Below are positions 9,382 to 18,035 of a stretch of 64,000 nucleotides of DNA, one piece after another. The DNA lies in contig PHCI01000005.1 of the NCBI GenBank assembly GCA_002842205.1, positions 1 to 64,000 of the forward strand, given 5' to 3'. The notes under the pieces are model-generated. The model ran no database searches, was not told where the DNA came from, and saw only the letters and a program-made list of their open reading frames with translations. Position 1 is the stretch's first letter, and every line of letters starts with the position of its first letter. The position numbers and the translations under genes are program-made. The DNA is from Betaproteobacteria bacterium HGW-Betaproteobacteria-3 (GTDB lineage: Bacteria; Pseudomonadota; Gammaproteobacteria; Burkholderiales; Burkholderiaceae_C).

Positions 9382-10449
9382 ATGAAAGTCAAATTTGCCA
9401 CGCTTGCGGCCACCCTGTTCACCCTGGGTCTGGCCGGCCCGGCCGCAGCCCAGGAAAAAACCCTGCGCCTCCTCACCTGGGCCGATTACGCCCCGGCCGC
9501 GGTGGTGGCGCAGTTTGAAAAGGAAACCGGCTACAAGGTCGAGTTGACGCTGTCCAACAACGAAGAAATGATCTCCAAGCTGCGCGCCACGGGCGGCGCC
9601 GGCTTTGATCTGGCCCAACCCTCGCAAGACCGCATCACCGGGCCGCAGCAGGAGTTCGGCATCTACAAGCCGATGGACTTGAGCAAGGTCAAGACCGATC
9701 TGTTCATCCCCTCCATGCTGGACGCCACCAAGGGCAACACCTCGTTGGGCGGCAAGGTGTACGGCCTGCCGCACATCTGGGGCACCGACGGCCTGGTGGT
9801 CAACACCAAGCTCACGCAGATGGCCAACTACCCCGACCTGTGCCGTGCCGACGTCAAGGGGAAAACCGCCGTGCGCCTCAAGCGCCCGACGCTGCTGGCG
9901 TTTGCGTTTGCCGCCGGCAAAGACCCGTTTGCGCTGTACAAGGACGCCAAGGCCTACAGCGCGCTGATGGACGAGGTGGGCAAAACGCTGGCCGCCTGCA
10001 AGCCCAACCTCAAGTTCTTCTGGGACAACAAGGACCAGTTGCTCAACGGCATGCGCACCGGCGAGATCGTCGGCGCCATGATGTGGGACACCGGCGGCTG
10101 GAAGCTCAACAGCGAAAAACCTGAAATCCAGTTCATCGCTCCCCAATCCGGTGCGCTCGGCTGGATCGACACCTTTGCCATCCCTGCCAAGGGCCGCAAC
10201 GATGCCGCCGCTTACGCCTGGATCAACTTCAACATGCGTCCAGAGATTGCGGCCAAGGTGGCGGGCTCGGCCGGCAACTTCACGGCCTCCAGGGGCGCCG
10301 ACCAGTTGATGGACGCCAAGCTCAAGGCTCAGTTTGCGGCCAGCTTCCCCGAAGCCGCGCTCAAGAACGTCAAGTGGTACCCGGCCGTGCCGGCTGGCAT
10401 TGAAGACATCGAAGGCCGCGTGCTCGACCGCATCAAAGCTGCGAACTGA
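9382..10449 (+). CDS. Periplasmic binding protein of polyamine-type ABC importer (PotD/PotF family)
   Basis: Captures substrate in the periplasm for the adjacent transporter. The 355-residue precursor has a signal peptide (MKVKFATLAATLFTLGLAGPAAAQ) with likely cleavage after AAA/Q near residue 23-24. The mature start, EKTLRLLTWADYAPAAVVAQ, is typical of spermidine/putrescine binding proteins, as are GYKVELTLSNNEEMISKL and GTDGLVVNTK. AGAGGGAT ribosome site just upstream. Substrate is inferred from family; other small cations or amino-acid derivatives are possible. Confidence 0.9.
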   Translation: MKVKFATLAATLFTLGLAGPAAAQEKTLRLLTWADYAPAAVVAQFEKETGYKVELTLSNNEEMISKLRATGGAGFDLAQPSQDRITGPQQEFGIYKPMDLSKVKTDLFIPSMLDATKGNTSLGGKVYGLPHIWGTDGLVVNTKLTQMANYPDLCRADVKGKTAVRLKRPTLLAFAFAAGKDPFALYKDAKAYSALMDEVGKTLAACKPNLKFFWDNKDQLLNGMRTGEIVGAMMWDTGGWKLNSEKPEIQFIAPQSGALGWIDTFAIPAKGRNDAAAYAWINFNMRPEIAAKVAGSAGNFTASRGADQLMDAKLKAQFAASFPEAALKNVKWYPAVPAGIEDIEGRVLDRIKAAN

Positions 10450-10450
10450 A

Positions 10451-10560
10451 TGGCCCCCACGTTCGGCACTTCGTGTCCTCTCTGCCCCCCAAGGGGGCTA
10501 ATTTCCCTTGGGGCGGCCCGGCGGGAAATTGGCCGTGCCGCGGGACGGCCTCTCAAACAC
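10451..10560 (+). repeat. Interspersed repeat (family 2) between binding protein and ATPase genes
   Basis: The segment contains GCCCCCACGTTCGGCACTTC, CTGCCCCCCAAGGGGGC and TTGGGGCGGCCCGGCGGGAA. The first part matches, in inverted orientation, the element at 14740-14824 between the two ChrA genes (both share the block GCCCCCACG, a CAC/GTGT stretch, and CTGCCCCC). Internal complementarity (CCCAAGGGG, and CCCCAAGGG on the other arm) allows hairpins. The element begins right after the stop codon and is open in the frame of the next gene, giving a false N-terminal extension. Confidence 0.7.
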
Positions 10561-10568
10561 AGCATCTC

Positions 10569-11711
10569 TTGAGCGCCATCACCCTTGCCGCGCCCACCGC
10601 GGCGCAGCCCGACCTGGAGGCCGTGCGCGTGGCCAGGCGCTACGGCAGTTTTGCGGCGGTGGACGACCTGTCGTTCACGGTCGAGCGCGGCAGCTTTTTC
10701 TCGATCCTCGGCCCCTCGGGCTGCGGCAAGACCACGCTGCTGCGCATGATCGCGGGCTTCCAGAGCCCGGATGCCGGCGAGATCCGCATTGGCGGCCAGC
10801 CCATGAATGGCGTGCCGCCCAACCGGCGGCCGGTCAACATGGTGTTTCAGCACCTGGCGCTGTTCCCCATGATGTCGGTCGGCGAGAACGTGGGCTACGG
10901 GCTGGCGCGCCGCGGGGTGCCGCGCGCCGACATCGCGCGCCGCGTGGGCGCGATGCTGGAGCGCGTGAGTCTGCCCGGCGCCGAACACAAGCGCGTGGAC
11001 CAGCTCTCGGGCGGGCAAAAGCAGCGCGTGGCCATCGCCCGCAGCCTGGTGCTGGAGCCCACCCTGCTGCTGCTCGACGAACCGTTGGGCGCGCTCGACC
11101 TCAAGCTGCGCGAGCACATGAAGATCGAGCTCAAGCAGTTGCAGGCTTCTTTTGGCACGACCTTTGTCTACATCACGCACGACCAGTCCGAGGCGCTGGT
11201 GCTGTCCGACCGCGTGGCCGTCATGAACCACGGGCGCTTTGAGCAGCTGGGCACGCCGCAGGCGCTTTATTACGACCCCCAAACCCCGTTCGTCGCCGGT
11301 TTTGTGGGCGCCAACAACCGGGTGCAGGGCCAGGCCCTCCGTGTGCAGGGTGACACGGTGGAACTGGCCAGTGCCGAAGGCCTGGCCATGCACGCACGCC
11401 GCGTGGGCGCGGTGGGCGCGGGTGACGCAGTCGAAGCCTTTGTGCGGCCCGAAGTCGCCCGGCTGGCGCGCAGCGCCACCGAATTCGCCGACGCCGGCCA
11501 ACCGCACTACCGCGGCACGGTGCAAAGCCTGCTGTTCGACGGCGCCAACTCTGCCGTGCTGCTGCACGAGCAGCAAACGCGCGCCGAATTCCGCATCGCG
11601 CTGCCACAAACCGGCCAGTTCGCCGACCTGCGCCCCGGCGAGGACGTGGTGTTCGGCTTCGACCCCCAACGCGCCGTGTGCTTTGCGGCGACCCCGCGCC
11701 ATGACGACTGA
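10569..11711 (+). CDS. Polyamine-type ABC transporter ATP-binding protein (PotA family)
   Basis: Energises the importer at the inner membrane. It has Walker A GPSGCGKTT, Q-loop MVFQHLALFPMMSV, signature LSGGQKQRVAIARSL, Walker B LLLLDEPLGALDLKLREHM and the H-loop YITHDQSEAL, followed by a C-terminal TOBE/OB regulatory domain (about the last 130 residues). The start is uncertain: an upstream ATG at 10473 lies in repeat sequence, so TTG 10569 (LSAITLAAP) is used; a GTG at 10625 (encoding the V of VRVARRYG) is possible. The 3' end overlaps the permease gene by 11 bp, so the genes are translationally coupled. Confidence 0.92.
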   Translation: MSAITLAAPTAAQPDLEAVRVARRYGSFAAVDDLSFTVERGSFFSILGPSGCGKTTLLRMIAGFQSPDAGEIRIGGQPMNGVPPNRRPVNMVFQHLALFPMMSVGENVGYGLARRGVPRADIARRVGAMLERVSLPGAEHKRVDQLSGGQKQRVAIARSLVLEPTLLLLDEPLGALDLKLREHMKIELKQLQASFGTTFVYITHDQSEALVLSDRVAVMNHGRFEQLGTPQALYYDPQTPFVAGFVGANNRVQGQALRVQGDTVELASAEGLAMHARRVGAVGAGDAVEAFVRPEVARLARSATEFADAGQPHYRGTVQSLLFDGANSAVLLHEQQTRAEFRIALPQTGQFADLRPGEDVVFGFDPQRAVCFAATPRHDD

Positions 11712-12612
11712 AATGCCAGCCCTGCGCGCACCCACGACGGTGTCCGCCGCGCCCGCGCTGACACGACTCCTGCCACTGCTGTTGCTGGCGCCGGCGCTGC
11801 TGTGGTTGCTGGGCCTGATCGTGCTGCCCCATGTCGAGCTGGGCATCCTGTCGCTGCGCGAGCGCGTGGCGCCCCGCGTGTACGAGCCCAGCTTTGCGCA
11901 ATACCGCACCTTCATTGAAGAGCCGCTGTACTGGCACACCTTTGTGCGCACCGCCGTCATGTCCATCGTGGCCACGGCGCTCACGCTGCTGATGGCCTTC
12001 CCCATCGCCTGGACCATCGCCAAGCTGCTGCGCGGGCGCGCCAAATCGATGCTGTTCGTGCTGTGCCTCATTCCGTTCTGGGTGAGCGAGACCGTGCGCA
12101 CGCTGGGCTGGATGATCCTGCTGCGCGAATCGGGCGTACTGCCCGGCCTGCTGGTCACCCTGGGCGTCACACCCGCGCCGGTGGAACTGCTCTACCACGA
12201 CGCCACCATCCTGGTGGGGCTGGTGTACACCTCGATGTTGTTCATGGTGGTGCCGCTGGTGGGCGCGCTGGAGAGCCTGGACGACTCGCTGATCGAGGCC
12301 GCCTATGACCTGGGCGGCAACGGCGCATCGATCCTGCGGCACATCGTCCTCCCGCACGCCGCGCCGGGCATGGTGGCGGGCTGCATCGTGGTGTTCATGC
12401 TCACGCTGGGCAACTACCTCACGCCCACGCTGCTGGGCGGCAAAAACTCGCTCTGGTTCACCGAGCAGATCTACACCCAGTTCATCACCCGCTTCAACTG
12501 GGAGCAGGGGGCGGCCTTCGGCTTTTTGCTGCTGGGCCTGTCCACCGCCATCGTGTGGTTGGGCCTGCGGCTGTCGGGCCAGAAATTTGGCGAAGTGATG
12601 CAGCGGTCATGA
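11701..12612 (+). CDS. ABC transporter permease, PotB-like
   Basis: First membrane subunit of the importer, 303 residues with about six membrane helices starting with LTRLLPLLLLAPALLWLLGLIVL (about residues 16-40). The cytoplasmic EAA loop AAYDLGGNGASILRHIVLPH, near residue 200, contacts the ATPase. The ATG at 11701 overlaps the ATPase stop; a second in-frame ATG at 11713 is an alternative. The end overlaps the second permease by ATGA. Confidence 0.92.
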   Translation: MTTEMPALRAPTTVSAAPALTRLLPLLLLAPALLWLLGLIVLPHVELGILSLRERVAPRVYEPSFAQYRTFIEEPLYWHTFVRTAVMSIVATALTLLMAFPIAWTIAKLLRGRAKSMLFVLCLIPFWVSETVRTLGWMILLRESGVLPGLLVTLGVTPAPVELLYHDATILVGLVYTSMLFMVVPLVGALESLDDSLIEAAYDLGGNGASILRHIVLPHAAPGMVAGCIVVFMLTLGNYLTPTLLGGKNSLWFTEQIYTQFITRFNWEQGAAFGFLLLGLSTAIVWLGLRLSGQKFGEVMQRS

Positions 12613-13481
12613 TCCCCTCCCTGCCCCGCCCCGCCTGGCTGCGCCTGGGCACCACGGTGTATGTGGTCGCGTTTTTTGCGTTCCTGTTCCTGCCGCTGGC
12701 GGTGGTGGCGGTGTTCGCCTTCAACGACGCGCCCTACCCCGCGCCGCCCTGGCGCGGCTTCACGTTCGACTGGTTTGTGGGCAGCGCGCAAAGCGCCCGG
12801 CGTGGCCTGTTTGCCGACACCGCCCTGCTGGGCAGCCTGTGGACCAGCGTGGTGGTGGCCTGCTGGGTCACGCTGCTGGCCGTGGGCGTGGGCACGGCCA
12901 ATGCCTTCCTCATCGAGCGCACGCAGTTCCGCGGCAAACAGGCCTTGTCGCTGTTGATGCTGGCGCCGCTGGTGATCCCGGGCGTGATTCTGGGCATCTC
13001 CATCCTGGCACTGGCCAGCCGCGTGGCCAATCTGGCCGACGACCTGTGGGGCCTGGAGCTGGCGTTTTTGCGGCCCGGCCTGCCGCTGGTGGTGCTGGGG
13101 CAGTTTTCGTACATCGTGTCGATTGCCACGCTGACCATCACCGCGCGGCTCAAACGCTTTGACACCACGCTCGAAGAAGCCGCCTACAACCTGGGCGCGT
13201 CGCGCGCGGCGGTGCTGCGCACCATCACGCTGCCCTACCTTCAACCGGCCCTGATCGGCGCCGCGGCCATCTCGTTTTTGATGTCGTTCGAGAACTTCAA
13301 CACCACGCTCATGCTGGTGGGCTCCGACGCCCCGCTCACCGTCATGATGTACGGCCGCATGCGCGAAGGCGCCACCCCCGTCCTCAACGCCGTCAGCCTG
13401 TTCCTGATGCTGGCCTCGGCCGCGCTGGCCTTGACCCTGCTGCGCCGCCCCGGCGACGCCAGCGCCAAACCCGGGGCCTGA
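12609..13481 (+). CDS. ABC transporter permease, PotC-like
   Basis: Second membrane subunit of the importer, 290 residues and about six membrane helices, beginning TVYVVAFFAFLFLPLAVVAVFAFN. The EAA loop reads AAYNLGASRAAVLRTITLPY. Its ATG overlaps the stop of the first permease (ATGA), so the four genes 9382-13481 form one operon in the usual binding protein-ATPase-permease-permease order. Confidence 0.92.
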   Translation: MIPSLPRPAWLRLGTTVYVVAFFAFLFLPLAVVAVFAFNDAPYPAPPWRGFTFDWFVGSAQSARRGLFADTALLGSLWTSVVVACWVTLLAVGVGTANAFLIERTQFRGKQALSLLMLAPLVIPGVILGISILALASRVANLADDLWGLELAFLRPGLPLVVLGQFSYIVSIATLTITARLKRFDTTLEEAAYNLGASRAAVLRTITLPYLQPALIGAAAISFLMSFENFNTTLMLVGSDAPLTVMMYGRMREGATPVLNAVSLFLMLASAALALTLLRRPGDASAKPGA

Positions 13482-13512
13482 AGCACCGGCGCCCTGCCCA
13501 CAGGCCAACACC

Positions 13513-14037
13513 ATGTCACCCACCCCGCCAGCTCCAAACGCCGCGCCCATCCCCACGCGCACCGTCGTCCTGCGCGGCCTGCAACCCGGCGACATGGGCT
13601 GGGTGGTGCAGCAGCACGGCGAAATCTACGCCCGCGAATACGGGCTGGACCACACCTTCGAAGCTCTGGTGGCCGAAGTGGTGGGCAAGTTCCTGCGCCG
13701 CTTCGACCCGGCCTGGGAAAACGTGTGGATCGCCGAGGTGGACGGCGTGCGCGCCGGCTCGGTGGTGCTGGTGCGCAAGTCGCGCACGGTGGCGCAGTTG
13801 CGCCTGCTGCTGCTCACGCCCGCCGCGCGCGGCCTGGGCCTGGGCGCGCGTCTGACCGACGAATGCCTGGCCTTTGCGCGCGGCAAGGGCTATCGCAAGG
13901 TGGTGCTGTGGACCCAAAGCACGCTCACCGCGGCGCGCTCCATCTACGCCGCACGCGGCTTTCGCCTGACGGTCAGCGAGCCCTACCACGGCTTCGGGCA
14001 AGACCTGGTGGGCGAAACCTGGGAACTGCGGCTTTGA
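13513..14037 (+). CDS. GNAT-family N-acetyltransferase
   Basis: 174-residue acetyl-CoA-dependent acyltransferase. The coenzyme A pyrophosphate loop LTPAARGLGLGARLTDECLAFA, near residues 100-120, matches the R/Q-x-x-G-x-G/A pattern, and the strand pair AGSVVLVRKS / AQLRLLLLTP precedes it. C-terminal YAARGFRLTVSEPYHGFG is typical of the group often found fused to MarR regulators; no regulator domain is present here. It lies 31 bp after the ABC operon. Substrate unknown. Confidence 0.87.
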   Translation: MSPTPPAPNAAPIPTRTVVLRGLQPGDMGWVVQQHGEIYAREYGLDHTFEALVAEVVGKFLRRFDPAWENVWIAEVDGVRAGSVVLVRKSRTVAQLRLLLLTPAARGLGLGARLTDECLAFARGKGYRKVVLWTQSTLTAARSIYAARGFRLTVSEPYHGFGQDLVGETWELRL

Positions 14038-14100
14038 ACCACCGGGCTGGCGACCGGGCGCGGACCGACACGCTGGGCACGCCGCACAGATAATCGCCGC

Positions 14101-14739
14101 ATGCCCACCCCGCCGCCGCTTCAAACTCCTGCTGCCGCCAGCCCCGACGGGCTGGACGCCGCCCCTCTGCTCAACCAGCCCGCCTCGCGGGCCGACCTGT
14201 TTGTCTCATTCACGCTGCTGGCGCTGCAGGGTTTTGGCGGCGTGCTGGCCGTGGTGCAACGCGAACTGGTCGAGAAAAAACGCTGGATGACGCGCGAGCA
14301 GTTTGTCGAAGACTGGGCGGTGGCGCAAATCATGCCCGGGCCCAACGTGGTCAACCTGTCCATGATGATCGGCGGGCGCCACTTTGGCCTGGGCGGTGCG
14401 CTGGCCGCACTGGCCGGGATGCTGGCGGCACCACTCGTGGTGGTGCTGATGCTGGCGGCGCTGTACGGCAGCGTGGCCGACCATGCGGCGGCGCAAGGTG
14501 CGCTGCGCGGAATGGGCGCCGTGGCGGCGGGCCTGATCACCGCCACCGGCCTCAAGCTGGTGGGCGCGCTGGGCAAGAACGCCATGGGCATGCCCGCCTG
14601 CATCGGGCTGGCCGCCGCCACCTTTGTGGCCATCGCCTTGATGCGCTGGCCTCTGGCAGGCGTGCTGCTGGGCATTGGCGGCGTGGCCTGCGTGTGGGCC
14701 TGGGTGCGACTGGGCGTGCGAAATGGGGGGGCAGCATGA
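14101..14739 (+). CDS. Chromate transporter, half-length ChrA (first of pair)
   Basis: Inner-membrane protein of the CHR family that may export chromate. At 212 residues it is one six-helix-type half instead of the roughly 400-residue full ChrA. The signature region reads FTLLALQGFGGVLAVVQREL, then EDWAVAQIMPGPNVVNLSMMIGG. The second half-length gene follows after an interspersed repeat, so the pair would act together, as in known paired short-chain CHR systems. Chromate specificity is family inference. Confidence 0.88.
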   Translation: MPTPPPLQTPAAASPDGLDAAPLLNQPASRADLFVSFTLLALQGFGGVLAVVQRELVEKKRWMTREQFVEDWAVAQIMPGPNVVNLSMMIGGRHFGLGGALAALAGMLAAPLVVVLMLAALYGSVADHAAAQGALRGMGAVAAGLITATGLKLVGALGKNAMGMPACIGLAAATFVAIALMRWPLAGVLLGIGGVACVWAWVRLGVRNGGAA

Positions 14740-14824
14740 GCGCCGCGCCGAACCGCTTCAAGCAAGCTCGCGTCCCCTCTGGGGGCAGCGCAGCACACAA
14801 CGTGGCAAGCGTGGGGGCTCTTGC
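14740..14824 (-). repeat. Interspersed repeat (family 2) between the two chrA genes
   Basis: Reads GCCGAACCGCTTCAAGCAAG, then CTCGCGTCCCCTCTGGGGGC, then GCACACAACGTGGCAAGCGT followed by GGGGGC. It fills the whole gap between the two chromate transporter genes. I recall closely similar elements across Comamonadaceae genomes. The complementary strand shares its core with the copy at 10451-10560. Confidence 0.72.
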
Positions 14825-15421
14825 ATGAGCCTTGCCTTGAGCGCCGCCGACTGGCTCACGCTGTTCACACACTTTGCCTCGCTCTCGCTGCTGGCTGTGG
14901 GCGGCGCCATCACCACCGCGCCCGACATGCACCGTTTTCTGGTGACCGACCAGCAGTGGCTGACCGAGGCGCAATTCACCTCGTCCATCGCCATCGCCCA
15001 GGCCGCGCCCGGGCCCAACGTGCTGTTTGTGGCGCTCATGGGCTGGAACGTCGGCCTCAACGCCGCCGGCGGCACCCTCAACAGCGCCTGGGCCTGGGCA
15101 CTGGCGCTGATGGGTGTGGTGCTGGCCATGACGGCCATCCTGCTGCCCTCGTCGGTGCTGACCTATTCGGCCACCCGCTGGGCCCACCGCAACCGCGAAC
15201 GGCGCGCGGTGCGCGCCTTCAAGCAGGGCCTGGCCCCCATCGTCATCGCCCTGCTCATTGCCACCGGCTGGCTGCTCACCGCCGCCCACCCCCACGCGGC
15301 CACCGACGGGCCGCTGTGGCTGCTCACGCTGGTCAGCACCCTGCTGGTCTGGCGCACCAAAATCCACCTGCTGTGGCTGATTGGCGCGGGGGCCGTGCTG
15401 GGGGGGATGGGGTGGGTGTAG
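14825..15421 (+). CDS. Chromate transporter, half-length ChrA (second of pair)
   Basis: 198-residue partner of the preceding gene, with the same CHR signatures: FASLSLLAVGGAITTAPDMH and SIAIAQAAPGPNVLFVALMGW, followed by four or more hydrophobic helices. The ATG at 14825 directly follows the repeat; an in-frame ATG at 14675 would read through the repeat and the end of the first gene, so it is rejected. Typical second-half members lack some conserved residues of the first half, consistent with inverted membrane topology. Confidence 0.87.
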   Translation: MSLALSAADWLTLFTHFASLSLLAVGGAITTAPDMHRFLVTDQQWLTEAQFTSSIAIAQAAPGPNVLFVALMGWNVGLNAAGGTLNSAWAWALALMGVVLAMTAILLPSSVLTYSATRWAHRNRERRAVRAFKQGLAPIVIALLIATGWLLTAAHPHAATDGPLWLLTLVSTLLVWRTKIHLLWLIGAGAVLGGMGWV

Positions 15422-15609
15422 GGCGACTTGAACGCTGTCCGCACGAGCGGGGGCAGCGGGACGCTTGGCCTGAATCGGCATGACTGGTGCAAGGATGCGC
15501 TTTTTTAACCCAGACGCTATAGTGCCAAGACCCGATTGGCGCGAACTTGGTTGTCGCGGAAACTCGATGCTTTGCCGTCTACTCAAAGTTTGATCTACCA
15601 GGAGAACAC

Positions 15610-15984
15610 ATGAGTTTCCGATTTTTCATAGCTCCATTGATACTTTTTTTTCTCAGCGCGTGCGCTGGCATCGGCGGCCTCAGCTCTGTCTCAAAGACAA
15701 ATCAGCTGTCGCCCGGGATGAAGCCCGCTGAGGTCAAACAGGTTCTGGGTGATCCGTCGCAGACCCAATTCATTTCTAACAAGTGGGTTTGGAAATACTC
15801 GCTGCATGAACCGTGGAAAGGCTTCATCCCCTACTACATGGTGTTTGGCCGAGAGTCGCAATCCCTTGAGCAGTGGTTCCCCGACGAGGCAGAGTACATG
15901 CGTCAACAGCAGCTTTGGCTCCAGGCCTTCCCACCAACACAAAGGTACGACGTCGATGTTCGAATCAAACAGCCGACGCGATAG
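15610..15984 (+). CDS. Small outer-membrane-type lipoprotein, BamE/SmpA-like fold
   Basis: 124 residues with a lipoprotein signal (MSFRFFIAPLILFFLSAC; lipobox LSAC, lipidated Cys at 18). The segment LSPGMKPAEVKQVLGDPSQT resembles the BamE/OmlA-like repeat found in many small lipoproteins, then KWVWKYSL. AGGAGA precedes the ATG. GC is visibly lower than in the neighbours, which may hint at separate ancestry. The main bamE is probably elsewhere; function unknown. Confidence 0.72.
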   Translation: MSFRFFIAPLILFFLSACAGIGGLSSVSKTNQLSPGMKPAEVKQVLGDPSQTQFISNKWVWKYSLHEPWKGFIPYYMVFGRESQSLEQWFPDEAEYMRQQQLWLQAFPPTQRYDVDVRIKQPTR

Positions 15985-15994
15985 CATCCCATTT

Positions 15995-16034
15995 CTCAAG
16001 CGGGAACGCGCAAAAGCGCGTAGCCGCTTCTGAG
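15995..16034 (+). terminator. Strong hairpin after the lipoprotein gene
   Basis: Nested complementary arms: CTCA/TGAG, AGCGG/CCGCT and ACGCGC/GCGCGT around an AAAA loop. It starts 10 bp after the stop codon. No T-run follows, so it may be an mRNA 3'-end stabiliser or a factor-assisted terminator instead of a classical intrinsic terminator. Confidence 0.5.
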
Positions 16035-16074
16035 CTGTCACCTACTGGCTTGCCATCCGTAAATCACGTCAAAT

Positions 16075-16140
16075 ATATCGAGAAATTGGCCGTTAGCCCT
16101 TGCCAAGTATTGATAGTTAGCTACTTATAACGTAGCTAGC
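16075..16140 (-). repeat. Interspersed repeat (family 1), degenerate copy
   Basis: On the minus strand it reads AGTAGCTAACTATCAATACT followed by TGGCAAGGGCTAACGGCC. It matches the family consensus (ATAGCAAAC, then TGAC, then GGGGGCTAAGGCC). It lies between the lipoprotein gene and rlmB, which are convergent. Confidence 0.7.
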
Positions 16141-16181
16141 TATCACCCTACACAGTCACTGGCAGCGCCAGCGGCACTCCC

Positions 16182-16916
16182 TCACCCCCGCTGCCGCCGC
16201 GCCTCGTACAGGCACACGCCGCTGGCCACCGAGACGTTGAGGCTTTCCACGGCGCCCTGCATGGGGATGCTGATGAGTTCGTCACAGGTTTTGCGGGTGA
16301 GCTGGCGCATGCCCTCGCCTTCGGCGCCGAGCACCAGCGCGGTGGGGCCTTTCAGATCGGCCTGGTAGAGGGTTTTGGGGGCGTCGTCGCTGGTGCCGAC
16401 GCACCAGATGTTGCGTTCCTTCAGCTCGCCCAGGGTGCGCGCGAGGTTGGTCACCATGAAGTAGGGCACGGTCTCGGCGGCACCGCTGGCCACTTTGGCC
16501 ACGGTGGCGTTGATGCCGACCGCGTGGTCCTTGGGGGCGATCACGGCGTGGGCGCCGGCACCGTCGGCCACGCGCAGGCAGGCGCCGAGGTTGTGCGGGT
16601 CGGTCACGCCGTCCAGCACCAGCAGCAGCGGCGGCACGGTGAGGCTGTCGAGCAGGTCGTCCAGCGAATGCGCCTGCGGCAGCGCCTGCACCCGCGCGGC
16701 CACGCCCTGGTGGCCATGGCTGCCGGCCAGCTTGGCCAGGCGCAGGCCGTCGGCCTCGATCAGGCGCACACTGGCTTCGCGGGCGCGGTCGAGAAACTGG
16801 CGCATGCGGGCGTCGCGCCGGGTGGGCTCGTAATAGATTTCAATCACGGATTGCGGCGCGGTCTTGAGGCGCACGCCCACGGCATGGAAGCCGAAAAGCA
16901 CTTTGGGGGCAGACAT
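16182..16916 (-). CDS. rlmB: 23S rRNA 2'-O-methyltransferase RlmB (G2251)
   Basis: SPOUT-class methyltransferase modifying the ribosomal P-loop. N-terminal substrate-binding domain begins LFGFHAVGVRLK. The knotted catalytic domain carries NLGACLRVADGAGAHAVIAP, LVLGAEGEGMRQLTRKTCDE and SIPMQGAVESLNVSVASGVC, the three SPOUT motifs. 244 residues, as expected. The start MSAPKVLFGF at 16916 is preferred to an upstream in-frame ATG at 16961 that lacks a family match. Confidence 0.95.
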   Translation of the reverse strand: MSAPKVLFGFHAVGVRLKTAPQSVIEIYYEPTRRDARMRQFLDRAREASVRLIEADGLRLAKLAGSHGHQGVAARVQALPQAHSLDDLLDSLTVPPLLLVLDGVTDPHNLGACLRVADGAGAHAVIAPKDHAVGINATVAKVASGAAETVPYFMVTNLARTLGELKERNIWCVGTSDDAPKTLYQADLKGPTALVLGAEGEGMRQLTRKTCDELISIPMQGAVESLNVSVASGVCLYEARRQRG

Positions 16917-17097
16917 GCGCCGATTATCAGGGGTGCGCCGCGACCGCCATCCGGCATCCACCCCCTGCCCCTGCCCCTGCCCTCACCGTCGGCCATCGCC
17001 AGGCGCCCTGCTTGCCGCTACCATGGCGGCGCACCCGCGGCCCGCGGTGCTGCTCAAGCCGTGGGTGGTTGGGCCTTAACCCCTGCAGGAGATCCCC

Positions 17098-17973
17098 ATG
17101 TCCGAACCGTCTTCTTCCACGGCTTCCTCGACTTCGACGGCGCCAGCCGCGTGCGCCGCGACCGCCCCAGCCCCCACCGCCATGGTCCGCAGCACCAAAA
17201 CCGTGCTGATCACCGGCGCTTCGGGCGGTATCGGCCTGCACCTGGCCGAGTGTTTTGCACGCGACGGCCATCACGTGGTGGTGGTGGCACGCAGCACTCC
17301 GCAGTTGGAGGCGCTGGCCGCCGTCTTGCGCCATCGTTTCGGCGTGCCGGTGACGGTGATCACGGCCGACCTGGCGCAGCCCGGCGCCGCCGCACAACTG
17401 CACGCCGCCGTGCAGGCGCAGGGCCTGACGCTGGACGCGTTGGTCAACAACGCCGGCTACGGGGTGTTTGGCGAATTCAGGAACAGCGCGCTCGACGCCG
17501 AGCTGGCCATGATGCAGCTCAACATGGCGGCACTGGTGAGCCTGAGCAAGCTGTTTTTGCCCGACCTGCTGGCCCGCCGCGGCCAGTTGCTCAACGTGGC
17601 GTCCACCGCGGCGTTCCAGCCCGGGCCGTACATGGCGGTGTATTTCGCCACCAAGGCGTTTGTGCTGAGCTTCACCGAGGCGATTGCCGCCGAGCTCGAG
17701 GGCACAGGCGTGCACGTCATGGCATTGTGCCCCGGCCCCACGGCGTCGGGGTTTCAGGACAAGGCGGCGATGCAGGCGTCGGCGCTGGTGCAGGGCAAGC
17801 GGCTGCCGAGTGCCGAGTCGGTGGCGGTGGACGGGTATGCGGCGCTGCAGCGCGGCAAGTGCGTTCACATCACCGGCACGCTGAACTGGCTGATGGCGCA
17901 AAGCGTGCGCTTCACGCCGCGCCGGGTGGTGACGGCCATCGTGAAGATGCAGTCGCGCCCCACCGGGCATTGA
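17098..17973 (+). CDS. Short-chain dehydrogenase/reductase
   Basis: Rossmann-fold oxidoreductase, 291 residues. NAD(P)-binding motif TGASGGIG at 39-46, NNAG at 117-120, catalytic S169, Y182 and K186 (YFATK). The DltE/YqjQ-like SDRs share this pattern. The first about 30 residues are an unusual Ser/Thr/Ala/Pro-rich tail before the fold; a shorter start at M29 (MVRSTKTVLITG) is possible, but the CAGGAG ribosome site supports 17098. Substrate unknown. Confidence 0.9.
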   Translation: MSEPSSSTASSTSTAPAACAATAPAPTAMVRSTKTVLITGASGGIGLHLAECFARDGHHVVVVARSTPQLEALAAVLRHRFGVPVTVITADLAQPGAAAQLHAAVQAQGLTLDALVNNAGYGVFGEFRNSALDAELAMMQLNMAALVSLSKLFLPDLLARRGQLLNVASTAAFQPGPYMAVYFATKAFVLSFTEAIAAELEGTGVHVMALCPGPTASGFQDKAAMQASALVQGKRLPSAESVAVDGYAALQRGKCVHITGTLNWLMAQSVRFTPRRVVTAIVKMQSRPTGH

Positions 17974-18035
17974 CCGTTTGCTGCGCTGCGGCCTGCGTGG
18001 CGGGCCTGCGCCGCGGCGCCCCGGTACGGCCATTC

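Noticed and set aside
10473-10568. N-terminal extension of the ABC ATPase (SSLPPKGANFPWG...)
   Set aside because: This peptide is only the translation of the family-2 repeat; real ATPase homology starts later.
10329-12170. Long antisense frame opposite the ABC ATPase and permease genes
   Set aside because: No motif and low-complexity composition; it opposes well-supported genes.
14675-14824. N-terminal extension of the second ChrA through the repeat
   Set aside because: It overlaps the first chrA in another frame and the repeat; no family match.
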